DNA of 64,000 bases from Marinoscillum sp040222955 (GTDB lineage: Bacteria > Bacteroidota > Bacteroidia > Cytophagales > Cyclobacteriaceae). Shown in pieces: positions 24,858-34,019 of the stretch (position 1 is its first letter; every line of letters starts with the position of its first letter). Under the pieces are notes generated by a model, which worked only from the letters and a program-made list of their open reading frames with translations, did no database searches and had not been told where the DNA came from. A program made the position numbers and the translations under genes. The stretch spans positions 186,001 to 250,000 of the forward strand of contig NZ_JAVKCA010000008.1 of NCBI RefSeq assembly GCF_040222955.1. Direction: 5' to 3'.

Positions 24858-25293
24858 AAAACTTATCCACTTTCAGACCAGCTCCTTCCGCTGCCTGTAC
24901 CGCCAGTTCGTCGCAGCGTTCATTCTCCGGGTGCCCGGCATGGCCTTTTACCCACTGAAATTTCACCTTGTGCTGCCTGTATACCTTCAGAAAGCGCTGC
25001 CAAAGGTCAGGATTCTTCTTTCCTTTATAGCCCTTCTTTTCCCATCCGAAAACCCAACCCTTCTCCACTGCATCTACCACATATTTTGAGTCAGAAATGA
25101 TCAGTACTTCCCAGCCGGGTTTTTTAATTGACTCCAGTGCAGCTATCACCGCCAAAAGCTCCATCCGGTTGTTAGTGGTCATTCTGAAGCCCTCGGACAG
25201 CTCCTTTCGCTTTCCCCGAAAGTCCAGTATGGCTCCATACCCACCTGGTCCGGGATTGCCTTTGGCTGCTCCATCTGTGAATATTTTAATCAT
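24835..25293 (-). CDS. rnhA: Ribonuclease HI
   Basis: This is a 152-residue RNase H1, which cuts the RNA strand in RNA-DNA hybrids. The four acidic active-site residues are visible: D in IFTDGAAKGNPGPGGYGA, E in NNRMELLAVIAAL, D in LIISDSKYVVDAV and D in NERCDELAVQAA, and the catalytic-loop histidine is in WVKGHAGHPENE. It overlaps marC by 4 bp upstream and trmN6 by 23 bp downstream, so all three are co-transcribed. Ordinary housekeeping gene. Confidence 0.95.
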   Translation of the reverse strand: MIKIFTDGAAKGNPGPGGYGAILDFRGKRKELSEGFRMTTNNRMELLAVIAALESIKKPGWEVLIISDSKYVVDAVEKGWVFGWEKKGYKGKKNPDLWQRFLKVYRQHKVKFQWVKGHAGHPENERCDELAVQAAEGAGLKVDKFFEDEQSA

Positions 25294-25862
25294 AGAGTCA
25301 ATAGGTGGGTTTTGAATATTTTGATCGCAATAGAGAGCAAGATAATTCCAAAAACCTTTCTGAGGATATTAAAGCCCCCCGCACCAATCTTTCGTTCCAG
25401 CCAATTGGAGGACTTAAGCACCATGTATACAAAAATGAGGTTGAGAACCACACCAACCAGGATATTGGAAGTGGCATAGACGGCCTTGAGTGAAATAAGA
25501 GTAGTCAATGTACCCGCGCCGGCTATAAGTGGAAAGGCCAGAGGCACAATAGAAGAAGACGACAAGTCTTCGTGATCTGACCGGAAAAAGTGAATTCCCA
25601 GCACCATTTCCAGTCCTATGAAAAACATAATCAGCGCACCTGCTATGGCAAATGAACCTATGTCAATACCAAATAGGTTAAGAATGCCCTCTCCCAGAAA
25701 TAAGAAAAGAATCATCAACGCTCCGGAGGCTATGGTGGCCTTCTCGGACTGAACATGCCCGGCCTTTTTACGTAAGTCTATGATGATCGGCACACTCCCC
25801 AGAATGTCTATCACCGAAAAAAGAATCAGCGAAACAGAAATAATTTCCTTAAAATTGAACAT
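25290..25862 (-). CDS. MarC family integral membrane protein
   Basis: This is a 190-residue inner-membrane protein with six predicted hydrophobic segments. The first (EIISVSLILFSVIDILGSVPIIIDL) and the central PLAFPLIAGAGTLTTLISL are signatures of the MarC/UPF0056 family, where the PLAxPLxAGPG motif is conserved. The transported substrate of the family is not established. It is the first gene of the marC-rnhA-trmN6 unit, with its stop overlapping the rnhA start by 4 bp. Confidence 0.9.
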   Translation of the reverse strand: MFNFKEIISVSLILFSVIDILGSVPIIIDLRKKAGHVQSEKATIASGALMILFLFLGEGILNLFGIDIGSFAIAGALIMFFIGLEMVLGIHFFRSDHEDLSSSSIVPLAFPLIAGAGTLTTLISLKAVYATSNILVGVVLNLIFVYMVLKSSNWLERKIGAGGFNILRKVFGIILLSIAIKIFKTHLLTL

Positions 25863-25953
25863 CCGTACTAAAATTTTCAGGCAAAGCTAAGTTGGATTTC
25901 AACGAACACAGACTTTTTTTATCAATTTGGTTAAAAATTAATATGGACTTCCT

Positions 25954-27267
25954 ATGCGAAAAATAATCACCCTCCTGGCATATGTCAGTATCGGCTTTTC
26001 AGCCTTCTCACAAGCCGGATGGAACTGGCCAGAAGACGAGACCCTGAATGCCGCCACCAAAGAGAAACAGGCCTACTACAAAGTACTGATGCAAACAGAT
26101 AAGTATCAGGAGGCCCTCGCCACCGTCACATGGCTATATAAAAACACACCAAACCTCCATGAATCCATCTACCAGGATGGCTCCAAGATCATAGACGAGC
26201 TACTGGAGCTCCCGGGCCTTTCAGAAAGCAGACAGACCGCCCTGGAGGACTCCCTCCTCTGGACATATGATATGCGAATGAAGTACTTTGATAACAAGGC
26301 TTCCGTTCTGGACCGAAAGGCTTATACTGCTTTCAAACTCTATTATCGCAACGCCACCAAGTACCCCATGCTGAGTGCGATGTATAAAGAGCTCTACACC
26401 ATGAATGCCGCAGACATCTCAGACTTCAATCTCACACCTTACATGACCCTGGCTACTTACTACTACAAGCAAAAGCCAGCAGAATTCTCCGCTACGGATG
26501 TTCTGGATACTCATGGCAAAATCACAGCGGTGATCGATGAAAAGGTCCTGCAAGGCGGCAATAGAGAAAAGCTACAAAAAGAACAGGACAAGATCGATGC
26601 GTTTTTGAGCTCGCTCGGTGATCTCATCAGCTGTGAGTTTATTGAAGAGCAGCTGGTTCCTAAGTTTAAATCAAGTCCTCAAGACCTGAATCTGGCGAAA
26701 AAAATATTCTCCTATTCGCTCTCCGCCAGGTGCACAGATAAGCCCTATTTCATTTCTGCCGGAGAAGTCTTCTTCCAATCGGCTCCCTCTTACTCGCTGG
26801 CAAAGGCCCTGGCTGATAAGTATTACTTTGCTCCAAAATATGACAAGGCCATGTACTACTACCAGCAGATGGAAGACCTGGCACAGGACAATGAACAAAA
26901 ATTTGATGCCCTCATGGGGCAAGCCTCTACCGAAGTAAAGCTTGGCAATAAGAAAAAAGCACGATCAGTGGCCTACGAAGCACTGAGTGTAAAACCCGGC
27001 GCCAGCGCAGCATTCAACCTGATCGGCAATCTGTATTTTCTCAGCTTTGATGAGTGCAGAGGCGGGGAAAGCAAGGTGAAGGATCGGGCAGTGTACCTGG
27101 CTGCCTATGAAATGTACCAGAAAGCGGGCAACACCGAGCAAATGAATGCCTGCAGGGAACAATTCCCGTCTATAGAAGACATTTTCAATGAGAGCAAGGA
27201 AGAGGGCTCCAAAATCACCGTGGACTGCTGGATCAACGAGTCCGTTACCTTGCAGAGACGCCAGTAA
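25954..27267 (+). CDS. Secreted TPR-domain protein
   Basis: This is a 437-residue exported protein (signal MRKIITLLAYVSIGFSAFSQ). The N-terminal third has helical repeats near KVLMQTDKYQEALATVTWLYKNTPNLHESIY, and the C-terminal third has clear TPR units: KYDKAMYYYQQMEDLAQDNEQKF, KLGNKKKARSVAYEALSVKPGASAAFNLIGNLYFL and YLAAYEMYQKAGNTEQM. In the C-terminal 40 residues (SIEDIFNESKEEGSKITVDCWINESVTLQ) it resembles TPR proteins widespread in Cytophagia. No catalytic signature. It probably acts in the periplasm as a scaffold; partner unknown. It overlaps the convergent aminotransferase gene by 23 bp. Confidence 0.75.
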   Translation: MRKIITLLAYVSIGFSAFSQAGWNWPEDETLNAATKEKQAYYKVLMQTDKYQEALATVTWLYKNTPNLHESIYQDGSKIIDELLELPGLSESRQTALEDSLLWTYDMRMKYFDNKASVLDRKAYTAFKLYYRNATKYPMLSAMYKELYTMNAADISDFNLTPYMTLATYYYKQKPAEFSATDVLDTHGKITAVIDEKVLQGGNREKLQKEQDKIDAFLSSLGDLISCEFIEEQLVPKFKSSPQDLNLAKKIFSYSLSARCTDKPYFISAGEVFFQSAPSYSLAKALADKYYFAPKYDKAMYYYQQMEDLAQDNEQKFDALMGQASTEVKLGNKKKARSVAYEALSVKPGASAAFNLIGNLYFLSFDECRGGESKVKDRAVYLAAYEMYQKAGNTEQMNACREQFPSIEDIFNESKEEGSKITVDCWINESVTLQRRQ

Positions 27268-28309
27268 AACTCCTGAGATACTCCATCAATTTCTCCACCT
27301 CCTTGTTTTTGATGGCAGGAAAATTGGCAATCCGGAAAGTAGAAGCTTTCCAGGGACCATAGCCGTTTCCTAAGATGATGCTACGCTCACTGGCCCCGGA
27401 TTTTAACTCCTCCATCCTGCTGGTTTCGAGCGCCAGCACAGTTTTGGAGCGTACTTTCTCATTGGTGATCAAAAAGTTGATCTCCTCCTGCGCATTGACA
27501 AGAGCCACGTACTCTTCCATCCGCTTTTCCAGCTTGCCTTCGATATAGTCCATCCCCTTGGTGGCTTGCTGTGTTTTATAAAGCAGGTAAATGCCCAGCA
27601 CGTTGGGGGTATATTGTGTTTGATTCTTTCTGCTATTCTCCAGAATATTCAATAAGCTATTATAATGATCGCGCTCCCCAATTTTCTCTGCAGTTTGTAC
27701 CGCAAAAGGCGAAAGAATCATCATACCCATGCCTGCCGGCAGGCCCAGGCATTTCTGCACGGAGCCATACCACACATCGGCCAGTGTAAAATCAAGCTTA
27801 ATCCCACCGAGAGAACTGGTGACATCCACGGCGATGATTTTCCCTTCATTTTCAACCCGGAGCATTTTCAGGCTTTTCATGGATACCTGAGTGGCATTGG
27901 AGGTTTCATTTTGCGTCACGCAGAGCACATCTGCCTTTTTGGCAATGTCCCCGGTGGGCAGCGCTTCATTGATCCCGAAGTGGGTATTGATGGTATTGGT
28001 GAGTTTACTGGCATAACTTGCCCATTTCTCACCAAAGGCACCATTGTAAAAATGCTGGCTGGCCTTCTGTGTGAGTGACTGAGCAATGATCTCCCAGTTC
28101 TCGGTGGCTGAGGATATAAAAGCGATTTCGTAGTCTGCCGGAATCTGAAGTTTTTCACGCAGCTCCTTTTTGGTGAGCTCCATCAGGTTCATAAATTCTT
28201 CACTTCGGTGGTTCACAGACATGATCCCGTCCATGTATGCCTCGTAAATGTATTCCGTGATGTTGGAGTAGACCCGTGAAGGCCCGGGATAAAAATTCGC
28301 TACCTTCAT
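27245..28309 (-). CDS. Class V aminotransferase, phosphoserine-aminotransferase-like
   Basis: This is a 354-residue fold-type I PLP enzyme of aminotransferase class V. Recognisable elements: NFYPGPSRVY at the N-terminus, ISSATENWEIIAQSL, the PLP-contact D162 in VDVTSSLGGIKLDF, and the Schiff-base lysine K186 in VWYGSVQKCLGLPAGMG. It is like SerC/alanine-glyoxylate aminotransferases, but the N-terminus and active-site region differ from standard SerC (HNFNAGP), so the amino donor is not certain. The aroQ gene lies directly upstream with a 4-bp overlap, forming a two-gene unit. Overlap with the convergent TPR gene is 23 bp. Confidence 0.85.
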   Translation of the reverse strand: MKVANFYPGPSRVYSNITEYIYEAYMDGIMSVNHRSEEFMNLMELTKKELREKLQIPADYEIAFISSATENWEIIAQSLTQKASQHFYNGAFGEKWASYASKLTNTINTHFGINEALPTGDIAKKADVLCVTQNETSNATQVSMKSLKMLRVENEGKIIAVDVTSSLGGIKLDFTLADVWYGSVQKCLGLPAGMGMMILSPFAVQTAEKIGERDHYNSLLNILENSRKNQTQYTPNVLGIYLLYKTQQATKGMDYIEGKLEKRMEEYVALVNAQEEINFLITNEKVRSKTVLALETSRMEELKSGASERSIILGNGYGPWKASTFRIANFPAIKNKEVEKLMEYLRSFTGVSAR

Positions 28310-28725
28310 TGCTCCAGAAAATATTTAATCGCCAGGTCATATCCTTTCAAGCCCAGCCCGGAAACAATTCCCTTGGCATTTGCTCCAGTGTAAGTATGCG
28401 TTCGAAAAGCCTCCCTTGCGTGGATATTACTGATGTGTACCTCCACCACAGGTGTGCTGATGGCAGCTATGGCATCTGCCAGAGCTACAGAAGTGTGCGT
28501 GTAGCCACCCAGGTTCACTATAATGCCGTCATAGTCAAATCCCACCTCGTGCAATTTATCGATCAGTGCCCCTTCATGATTTGATTGAAAGTACTCCAGC
28601 GTAATCTCCTGATAGGCAGATTTAAGGTCAGCAAAGTATTCTTCAAACTTCCGGCTACCATAAATCTCTGGCTCGCGCTTGCCCAGTAGGTTCAAATTGG
28701 GTCCGTTGATGATGATTATTTTCAT
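28306..28725 (-). CDS. aroQ: 3-dehydroquinate dehydratase, type II
   Basis: This 139-residue enzyme dehydrates 3-dehydroquinate in the shikimate pathway; the type II fold forms a dodecamer. The signature IIIINGPNLNLLGKREPEIYG at the N-terminus carries the active-site arginine and tyrosine, YDGIIVNLGGYTHTSVAL the conserved Asn, and EVHISNIHAREAFR the catalytic His region. I start at the ATG at 28725 (MKIIIING), two codons after another ATG, because this is the family start. It is translationally coupled to the aminotransferase gene and divergent from xerD with 28 bp between starts. Confidence 0.95.
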   Translation of the reverse strand: MKIIIINGPNLNLLGKREPEIYGSRKFEEYFADLKSAYQEITLEYFQSNHEGALIDKLHEVGFDYDGIIVNLGGYTHTSVALADAIAAISTPVVEVHISNIHAREAFRTHTYTGANAKGIVSGLGLKGYDLAIKYFLEQ

Positions 28726-28753
28726 GTTCACAGTTTCTCAGACTAAATTCGCC

Positions 28754-29656
28754 ATGGTGAGTTGGGACGTTTATATCAAGCAATTTCGTAATTATCTAAA
28801 ATTGGAACGGTCGCTTGCCGGCAATTCCATTGATGCATACGTGCGAGACATCACGAAATTACGTGAGTTTTTCGAAATCAAAAACTTAGATGTCTCCCCA
28901 TTGAAAGTTTCTCAGGCCAATTTGGTGGATTTTATCGAGTTTCTGAATGAGCTGGGCATGTCCCCCTACACCCAGGCCAGAATGCTATCAGGGGTAAAAG
29001 GATTCTTCCGGTTTTTACTCTATGAGCAGCTGATAGACAAAGACCCGTCAGAGCTGCTGGAATCTCCCAAAATAGGACGAAAGTTGCCAGACACGCTGGA
29101 GTTTCATGAAATAGAGGCTCTGCTTGCTCAAATAGACCTTTCCACAGACGGGGGAACAAGAAACCGCGCCATGCTGGAGACGCTGTATAGTTCAGGGCTG
29201 CGCGTCACGGAGCTGATCGAACTTCGGATTTCAAACATTTACGTAGAAGAGGGGTTTGTGCGGGTTATCGGAAAAGGCAGCAAAGAACGCCTGGTACCGA
29301 TCGGCAGGGAGGCGCTCAAACACATTGGGCTTTATAAAGACCACGTGCGGGTTCATCTGGACATCAAGAAAGGCCATGAAGACTTCCTCTTTCTCAATAT
29401 GCGTGGGTCACACATCTCACGCATCAGCGTTTTCACCATCATCAAAGACCTGGCACTCAAAGCCGGAATCAAAAAAAGTATTAGTCCGCATACCTTCAGG
29501 CACTCATTCGCCACGCACCTGATAGAAGGTGGCGCTGACCTGCGTGCTGTGCAGGAGATGCTGGGACATGAGTCCATCACCACCACAGAGATCTATACCC
29601 ACCTGGACCGGGATTATTTAAAACAAATCATCAACGAATTTCATCCGAGAAGCTAA
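28754..29656 (+). CDS. xerD: Site-specific tyrosine recombinase XerD
   Basis: This 300-residue recombinase resolves chromosome dimers at dif, together with XerC and FtsK. The N-terminal SAM-like DNA-binding domain spans about 5-95. The catalytic residues are R150 (SSGLRVTELIEL), K174 (VIGKGSKERLVPI), H246 and R249 (SPHTFRHSFATHLIEGG), H272 (MLGHES) and the nucleophile Y281 (TEIYTHLDR). Length and sequence fit the housekeeping XerD rather than a mobile-element integrase. The ATG at 28754 (MVSWDVYIKQF) is preferred to one 75 bp upstream that lies within aroQ. It overlaps pyrD by 1 bp (TAATG), and ftsK lies two genes on, an apt neighbour. Confidence 0.93.
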   Translation: MVSWDVYIKQFRNYLKLERSLAGNSIDAYVRDITKLREFFEIKNLDVSPLKVSQANLVDFIEFLNELGMSPYTQARMLSGVKGFFRFLLYEQLIDKDPSELLESPKIGRKLPDTLEFHEIEALLAQIDLSTDGGTRNRAMLETLYSSGLRVTELIELRISNIYVEEGFVRVIGKGSKERLVPIGREALKHIGLYKDHVRVHLDIKKGHEDFLFLNMRGSHISRISVFTIIKDLALKAGIKKSISPHTFRHSFATHLIEGGADLRAVQEMLGHESITTTEIYTHLDRDYLKQIINEFHPRS

Positions 29657-30684
29657 TGTATCAACTCGCCAAGAAGTTTTTATTCAGCATGCCAGCCGAA
29701 AAGGCCCACCATTTCACCACCAATACCTTGCGGGCATCTTTCAAAATTCCTTTGGTCAAAGCCATTTTCAAATCCATCTATCAACTGGAACACCCCAAAC
29801 TGGAGCGGAAACTTTTTGGACTCACTTTCAAAAATCCCGTGGGACTGGCAGCCGGATTCGACAAAAACGCCGAGTTTATTCATGAGTTTGCAGCCATGGG
29901 CTTTGGGTTCATAGAAATCGGCACAGTGACACCCCTGGCCCAGGCGGGAAACCCTGAGCCTCGCCTTTTTCGCCTGCCAGAAGATCAGGCACTCATCAAC
30001 CGCATGGGCTTCAACAATAAAGGCATGTATGCCGCCAAAGAAAATCTCCGGAGCAAACCGAAAGGCATCATTATTGGTGGGAACATTGGCAAAAATAAAG
30101 TAACCCCCAACGAGCAGGCCACTGACGATTACCTGAAGTGTTTTGATGTACTCTATCCGGAGGTAGATTATTTTGTGGTGAATGTGAGCTCACCCAATAC
30201 CCCCGACCTGCGCAAACTCCAGGACAAGGAGCCACTGGAGGCACTGCTGCGGGCATTACAAAAAGCTAACAGGAAAAAGCCCAACCAAAAACCTATTCTT
30301 TTGAAGATTGCCCCTGACCTGACCAACTCACAACTGGATGATATTATAGAAATAGCCGGCAACATCAACCTCGATGGTATCATCGCCACCAACACCACCA
30401 TAGACAGAAGCGGACTCAGCGAATCTGCTGAGAACCTGGAAGCCATAGGAGCTGGTGGACTGAGTGGTGCTCCTGTTTTCAAAAGATCCACAGAAATCAT
30501 ACAATATCTGCGAGCACAAAATCGTGATATACCTATCATTGCAGTGGGGGGAATTTTAAGTGGGGCTGACGCCCTGGAAAAACTTGCGGCTGGAGCCAAT
30601 CTGGTGCAGGTATACAGCGGACTCGTATACAAAGGCCCTGCACTCATCAAGGAAATCAATCAGGCAATCCTGGCAAATGCTTGA
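29656..30684 (+). CDS. pyrD: Dihydroorotate dehydrogenase (quinone), class 2
   Basis: This is a 342-residue FMN enzyme that oxidises dihydroorotate to orotate, passing electrons to the quinone pool at the inner membrane. The N-terminal extension (MYQLAKKFLFSMPAEKAHHFT) is the membrane-association helix of class 2 enzymes. Motifs: GLTFKNPVGLAAGFDKNAEFI, NRMGFNNKGM, VNVSSPNTPDLRKLQ with the catalytic serine, and the FMN-phosphate segment IIAVGGILSGADALEKLAAGANLVQVYSGLVYKGP. It is coupled to xerD by a TAATG overlap. The quinone dependence agrees with menaquinone synthesis by UbiE at 20.5 kb. Confidence 0.95.
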   Translation: MYQLAKKFLFSMPAEKAHHFTTNTLRASFKIPLVKAIFKSIYQLEHPKLERKLFGLTFKNPVGLAAGFDKNAEFIHEFAAMGFGFIEIGTVTPLAQAGNPEPRLFRLPEDQALINRMGFNNKGMYAAKENLRSKPKGIIIGGNIGKNKVTPNEQATDDYLKCFDVLYPEVDYFVVNVSSPNTPDLRKLQDKEPLEALLRALQKANRKKPNQKPILLKIAPDLTNSQLDDIIEIAGNINLDGIIATNTTIDRSGLSESAENLEAIGAGGLSGAPVFKRSTEIIQYLRAQNRDIPIIAVGGILSGADALEKLAAGANLVQVYSGLVYKGPALIKEINQAILANA

Positions 30685-30711
30685 TGAAGGGGGGAATCTC
30701 CATTACTTTTG
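30680..30711 (+). promoter_or_regulatory. ftsK promoter
   Basis: CTTG (30680-30683), a 20-bp spacer and TACTTTTG (30704-30711, perfect TAnnTTTG) lie at the end of pyrD. The element ends 10 bp before the ftsK ATG at 30722, so the leader is very short. It also rules out starts further upstream in the same frame. Confidence 0.65.
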
Positions 30712-30721
30712 TACGATTCAC

Positions 30722-33256
30722 ATGGCACAAAACACCTATAAAAAACAAAACCAGTCGTCTTCCAAGTCATTCAATTTCAAATTGGATTTTTTGAATGACC
30801 GCAAACTTCATCTTGCAGTTGGCTTCTTTTTGTTGCTCACGGCTTTCTTTCTGTTCATTTCCTTTATCTCATACCTGAGTACAGGCAAGGCCGATCAGAG
30901 CGTGGTAGAAGCATTTCTACATACCAACATTAAAGATTCAGGTCAGGAAGTACAAAACTGGTTTGGTAGCATAGGGGCCATTACTGCACATTTCTTCATT
31001 TTCTTATGGTTTGGGCTATCCGCGCTGCTTATCCCGCCATTCCTGTTTTTGGTTGGCCATCGAATCATTTGGAGAAAACGCATTATTTCCCTCACCAAAG
31101 CATTTTCCTTTTCCCTTTTCTACCTGCTATGGTTAAGTATCTTTATTGGCTACTTCATGCTCAGTTCAGACGAGGTGAGCGAATGGGGCTTTCTGAGTGG
31201 GGGCACCGGTTTCGAGCTGGCCATCATTCTCGACGGGCTCATGGGATGGGGGTCGCTCCTTTTTCTGATCTTCCTCTTTCTGGTATTCAATATGTACTTC
31301 TTCGACATCACTCAGATTCCTGTAGTGGATGACCTGGTGCTCAACCTGAAAGAAAAAGCCGCTGGCATCTTCAGAAAACCTGAATCCAATGCTAGTGACT
31401 CTGAAAGCGAAGAGGATGAGGATGAAGAATCAGAAGAAACTGATAACTCACTTGACTTCATCCTGAAAAAGGTAAAAGAAGAAGTAGAAAAAGAAGAAAA
31501 ATCGCAACAGCCAGTTCTGCCGCAACCTGAAGAGGAGGCAACAGCAGATGAAGAAGTGGCTGAAGTGGAAACCTGGACGCTGGAAGACAAGCCAAAACCC
31601 AAAAAGACAGCTCCTAAGGAAGAACCAGAGTTTCACATTGAGCTTCCTGAAGACCTCATCGAAAAGCCCAAAAAAGAAGAAGAATTTAGCATAGAAGTAG
31701 AAATACCTGAAGATCATGAGGTGCGGGTAGATCATACCGAAAACTATGATCCAACCCTGGACTTGCCCAAATACAGATACCCTACACCGGAGCTACTCAT
31801 CGATTATCCCCAGCGCGATGTTCAGGTGTCTAAGGATGAACTGGAGCAGAACAAGGACAAAATCGTAGAGACCCTGATCAACTTCAAGATTGGGATTTCG
31901 AGCATCAAAGCAACCATTGGGCCTACCGTCACCCTCTATGAGATCGTCCCTGAGGCGGGAGTGAAAATCTCCAAGATCAAAAACCTGGAAGACGATATCG
32001 CTCTGAGCCTTGCGGCCCTTGGCATTCGTATCATTGCACCCATACCCGGGCGTGGAACCATCGGTATAGAGGTGCCAAACAAGAACCGGGAGATGGTGGA
32101 TGTAAAATCTGTGATCACCACGGAGAAATTTATGAAGAGCTCCATGGACTTGCCTATCGTATTGGGCAAGACCATTTCCAACGAGGTGTTCGTGACTGAC
32201 CTGGCAAAAATGCCGCACCTGCTTATGGCCGGAGCTACGGGCCAGGGAAAATCTGTCGGCCTCAACCTGATCATTACCTCGCTGATCTACAAAAAGCATC
32301 CCTCTCAGCTTAAGTTTGTGATGGTGGATCCCAAGAAAGTGGAGCTCACGCTTTTCAACAAACTGGAACGCCACTTCCTGGCCAAACTTCCGGACAGTGA
32401 AGAGGCCATCATCACCGACACGACCAAGGTGGTGAATACACTGAACTCCCTCTGCATGGAAATGGATCACCGTTACGACCTGCTGAAAGATGCCGGCTGC
32501 AGAAACCTGAAAGAGTACAATAAGAAATTTGTAGGCCGACGACTCAATCCGCAAAAAGGACACCGATACCTGCCGTACATTGTGCTGGTGATCGATGAGC
32601 TGGCTGACCTCATGATGACTGCCGGTAAAGAAATAGAAACACCTATTGCCCGCCTGGCGCAGCTGGCCCGTGCCATTGGGATACACCTGATCGTGGCCAC
32701 ACAGCGACCTTCGGTCAATGTCATTACCGGTATCATCAAGGCCAACTTCCCGGCACGTCTGTCGTTTAGAGTAACCTCCAAGATTGACTCCAGAACCATT
32801 CTGGACACAGGTGGCGCCGATCAATTGATTGGACAAGGGGATATGCTACTTTCCATGGGCTCTGACCTCATCCGTCTGCAATGCGCCTTTGTAGATACCC
32901 CCGAAGTGGATGGCATTTGTGAGTTTGTGGGTGATCAGCGTGGCTATGATGATGCGTATCTGCTGCCAGAATATGTTGGTGACAATGAGGGATCCGAAAT
33001 TGGTTCTGTGGACCTTTCTGAGCGTGATTCCCTGTTTGATGATGCCGCCCGACTAATCGTCATGCACCAGCAAGGGAGCACCTCTCTCATTCAGCGGAAA
33101 ATGAAACTAGGCTATAACAGGGCTGGCCGCCTGATCGACCAATTGGAAGCTGCGGGGATCGTGGGATCCTTTGAAGGTAGCAAGGCCAGAGAAGTTTTAG
33201 TGCAGGATGAGTACGCTTTGGAACAGTTATTGAATGACATCAACCAAAAGCATTAA
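30722..33256 (+). CDS. ftsK: DNA translocase FtsK
   Basis: This is an 844-residue FtsK/SpoIIIE translocase that pumps DNA at the septum and activates XerCD at dif. The N-terminus has four membrane segments (first HLAVGFFLLLTAFFLFISFI; later FLWFGLSALLIPPFLFLVG). An acidic, P/E/K-rich linker of about 170 residues follows. The motor has Walker A MAGATGQGKSVGLN and Walker B IVLVIDELADLMM, and RLAQLARAIGIHLIVATQRPS. The C-terminal gamma winged helix (STSLIQRKMKLGYNRAGRLIDQLEAAGIVG) reads the KOPS-like orienting sequences. The start at 30722 (MAQNTYKK) is set by a promoter just upstream. The lolA gene follows after 40 bp, a common order. Confidence 0.96.
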   Translation: MAQNTYKKQNQSSSKSFNFKLDFLNDRKLHLAVGFFLLLTAFFLFISFISYLSTGKADQSVVEAFLHTNIKDSGQEVQNWFGSIGAITAHFFIFLWFGLSALLIPPFLFLVGHRIIWRKRIISLTKAFSFSLFYLLWLSIFIGYFMLSSDEVSEWGFLSGGTGFELAIILDGLMGWGSLLFLIFLFLVFNMYFFDITQIPVVDDLVLNLKEKAAGIFRKPESNASDSESEEDEDEESEETDNSLDFILKKVKEEVEKEEKSQQPVLPQPEEEATADEEVAEVETWTLEDKPKPKKTAPKEEPEFHIELPEDLIEKPKKEEEFSIEVEIPEDHEVRVDHTENYDPTLDLPKYRYPTPELLIDYPQRDVQVSKDELEQNKDKIVETLINFKIGISSIKATIGPTVTLYEIVPEAGVKISKIKNLEDDIALSLAALGIRIIAPIPGRGTIGIEVPNKNREMVDVKSVITTEKFMKSSMDLPIVLGKTISNEVFVTDLAKMPHLLMAGATGQGKSVGLNLIITSLIYKKHPSQLKFVMVDPKKVELTLFNKLERHFLAKLPDSEEAIITDTTKVVNTLNSLCMEMDHRYDLLKDAGCRNLKEYNKKFVGRRLNPQKGHRYLPYIVLVIDELADLMMTAGKEIETPIARLAQLARAIGIHLIVATQRPSVNVITGIIKANFPARLSFRVTSKIDSRTILDTGGADQLIGQGDMLLSMGSDLIRLQCAFVDTPEVDGICEFVGDQRGYDDAYLLPEYVGDNEGSEIGSVDLSERDSLFDDAARLIVMHQQGSTSLIQRKMKLGYNRAGRLIDQLEAAGIVGSFEGSKAREVLVQDEYALEQLLNDINQKH

Positions 33257-33296
33257 AAATAACCAAATTGCGAAAGCATAATTAGACAGAAAGGAC

Positions 33297-33926
33297 ATGA
33301 GAAAATTGATTTATCTAATAGCGGCAGTCTGTTTCGCCTACAACACACAGGCACAGTATGACCCTGATGCGTTGGCCGTGCTCAATGCCATGAGTGCCAA
33401 GTACAAAAAAATAGGCGCTTACTCTGCCGACTTTTCGCAAGAGCTCATCAATGAAAGCGCTGAAATCAATGATAAAATATCCGGGAACATCCTGGTGAAA
33501 GATGACAAGTATGTGCTGAAAGTGGCCGGTCAGGAAATTTACAACAATGGCACTGATGTATACAGCTACAGTGCCGAGCTCGGGGAAGTCACAGTGAATA
33601 CCTACGAACCCGAAGATGAAGAAATCACACTTGGCAATATTTATGACCTGTACAAAGATGGATTCAAATACGTGCTCATGTCTGTAAATAAGGATGGTAG
33701 CAGAATCGTGGAACTGGACCCTGTGAGCAAGGATAAAAGCTACTACAAGATCCGCCTGCAGATTGACAAGAACGATGACCTCAAGAAATTCACGGTAATG
33801 GAGCGATCCGGAAACAAATACATCTACACCATTGAGAAATTTCAAGTGAAAAATGATGTAAAGGACTCCATTTTCACTTTCGACGAAAGTAAATATCCAG
33901 GTGTGGAAGTCATTGACTTCCGATAA
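33297..33926 (+). CDS. lolA: LolA-family outer-membrane lipoprotein carrier protein
   Basis: This 209-residue periplasmic protein has a signal peptide (MRKLIYLIAAVCFAYNTQAQ) and the LolA fold: YKKIGAYSADFSQELI, ISGNILVKDDKYVLKVAGQEIYNNGTDVYSY, then IYDLYKDGFKYVL and a C-terminal IFTFDESKYPGVEVIDFR. LolA shuttles lipoproteins from the LolCDE complex to the outer membrane; in Bacteroidota, where LolB is often missing, it may act alone. It follows ftsK by 40 bp and is closed by a strong terminator. Confidence 0.88.
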   Translation: MRKLIYLIAAVCFAYNTQAQYDPDALAVLNAMSAKYKKIGAYSADFSQELINESAEINDKISGNILVKDDKYVLKVAGQEIYNNGTDVYSYSAELGEVTVNTYEPEDEEITLGNIYDLYKDGFKYVLMSVNKDGSRIVELDPVSKDKSYYKIRLQIDKNDDLKKFTVMERSGNKYIYTIEKFQVKNDVKDSIFTFDESKYPGVEVIDFR

Positions 33927-33936
33927 GAACCTGAAG

Positions 33937-33973
33937 TGGAAATTGGCATAAATACATGCCAATTTCCATTTTC
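33937..33973 (+). terminator. Intrinsic terminator of the ftsK-lolA unit
   Basis: TGGAAATTGGCAT and ATGCCAATTTCCA form a perfect 13-bp stem with a 6-base loop (33937-33968), followed by TTTTC. It starts 10 bp after the lolA stop. Confidence 0.88.
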
Positions 33974-34019
33974 ACCCCTCGCAATAATGTTTAAATTGCC
34001 TTAAATTTTCTCCTAAGGC

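Noticed and set aside
28754..29656. Tyrosine recombinase as a sign of a mobile element
   Set aside because: Sequence, length and its place beside pyrD and ftsK fit housekeeping XerD; no att-like repeats or cargo genes are nearby.
31793..32836. Open frame of 347 codons on the minus strand inside ftsK
   Set aside because: It lies opposite the conserved FtsK motor, has no family-like motif and shows the His/Gln/Arg-rich composition of an antisense shadow.
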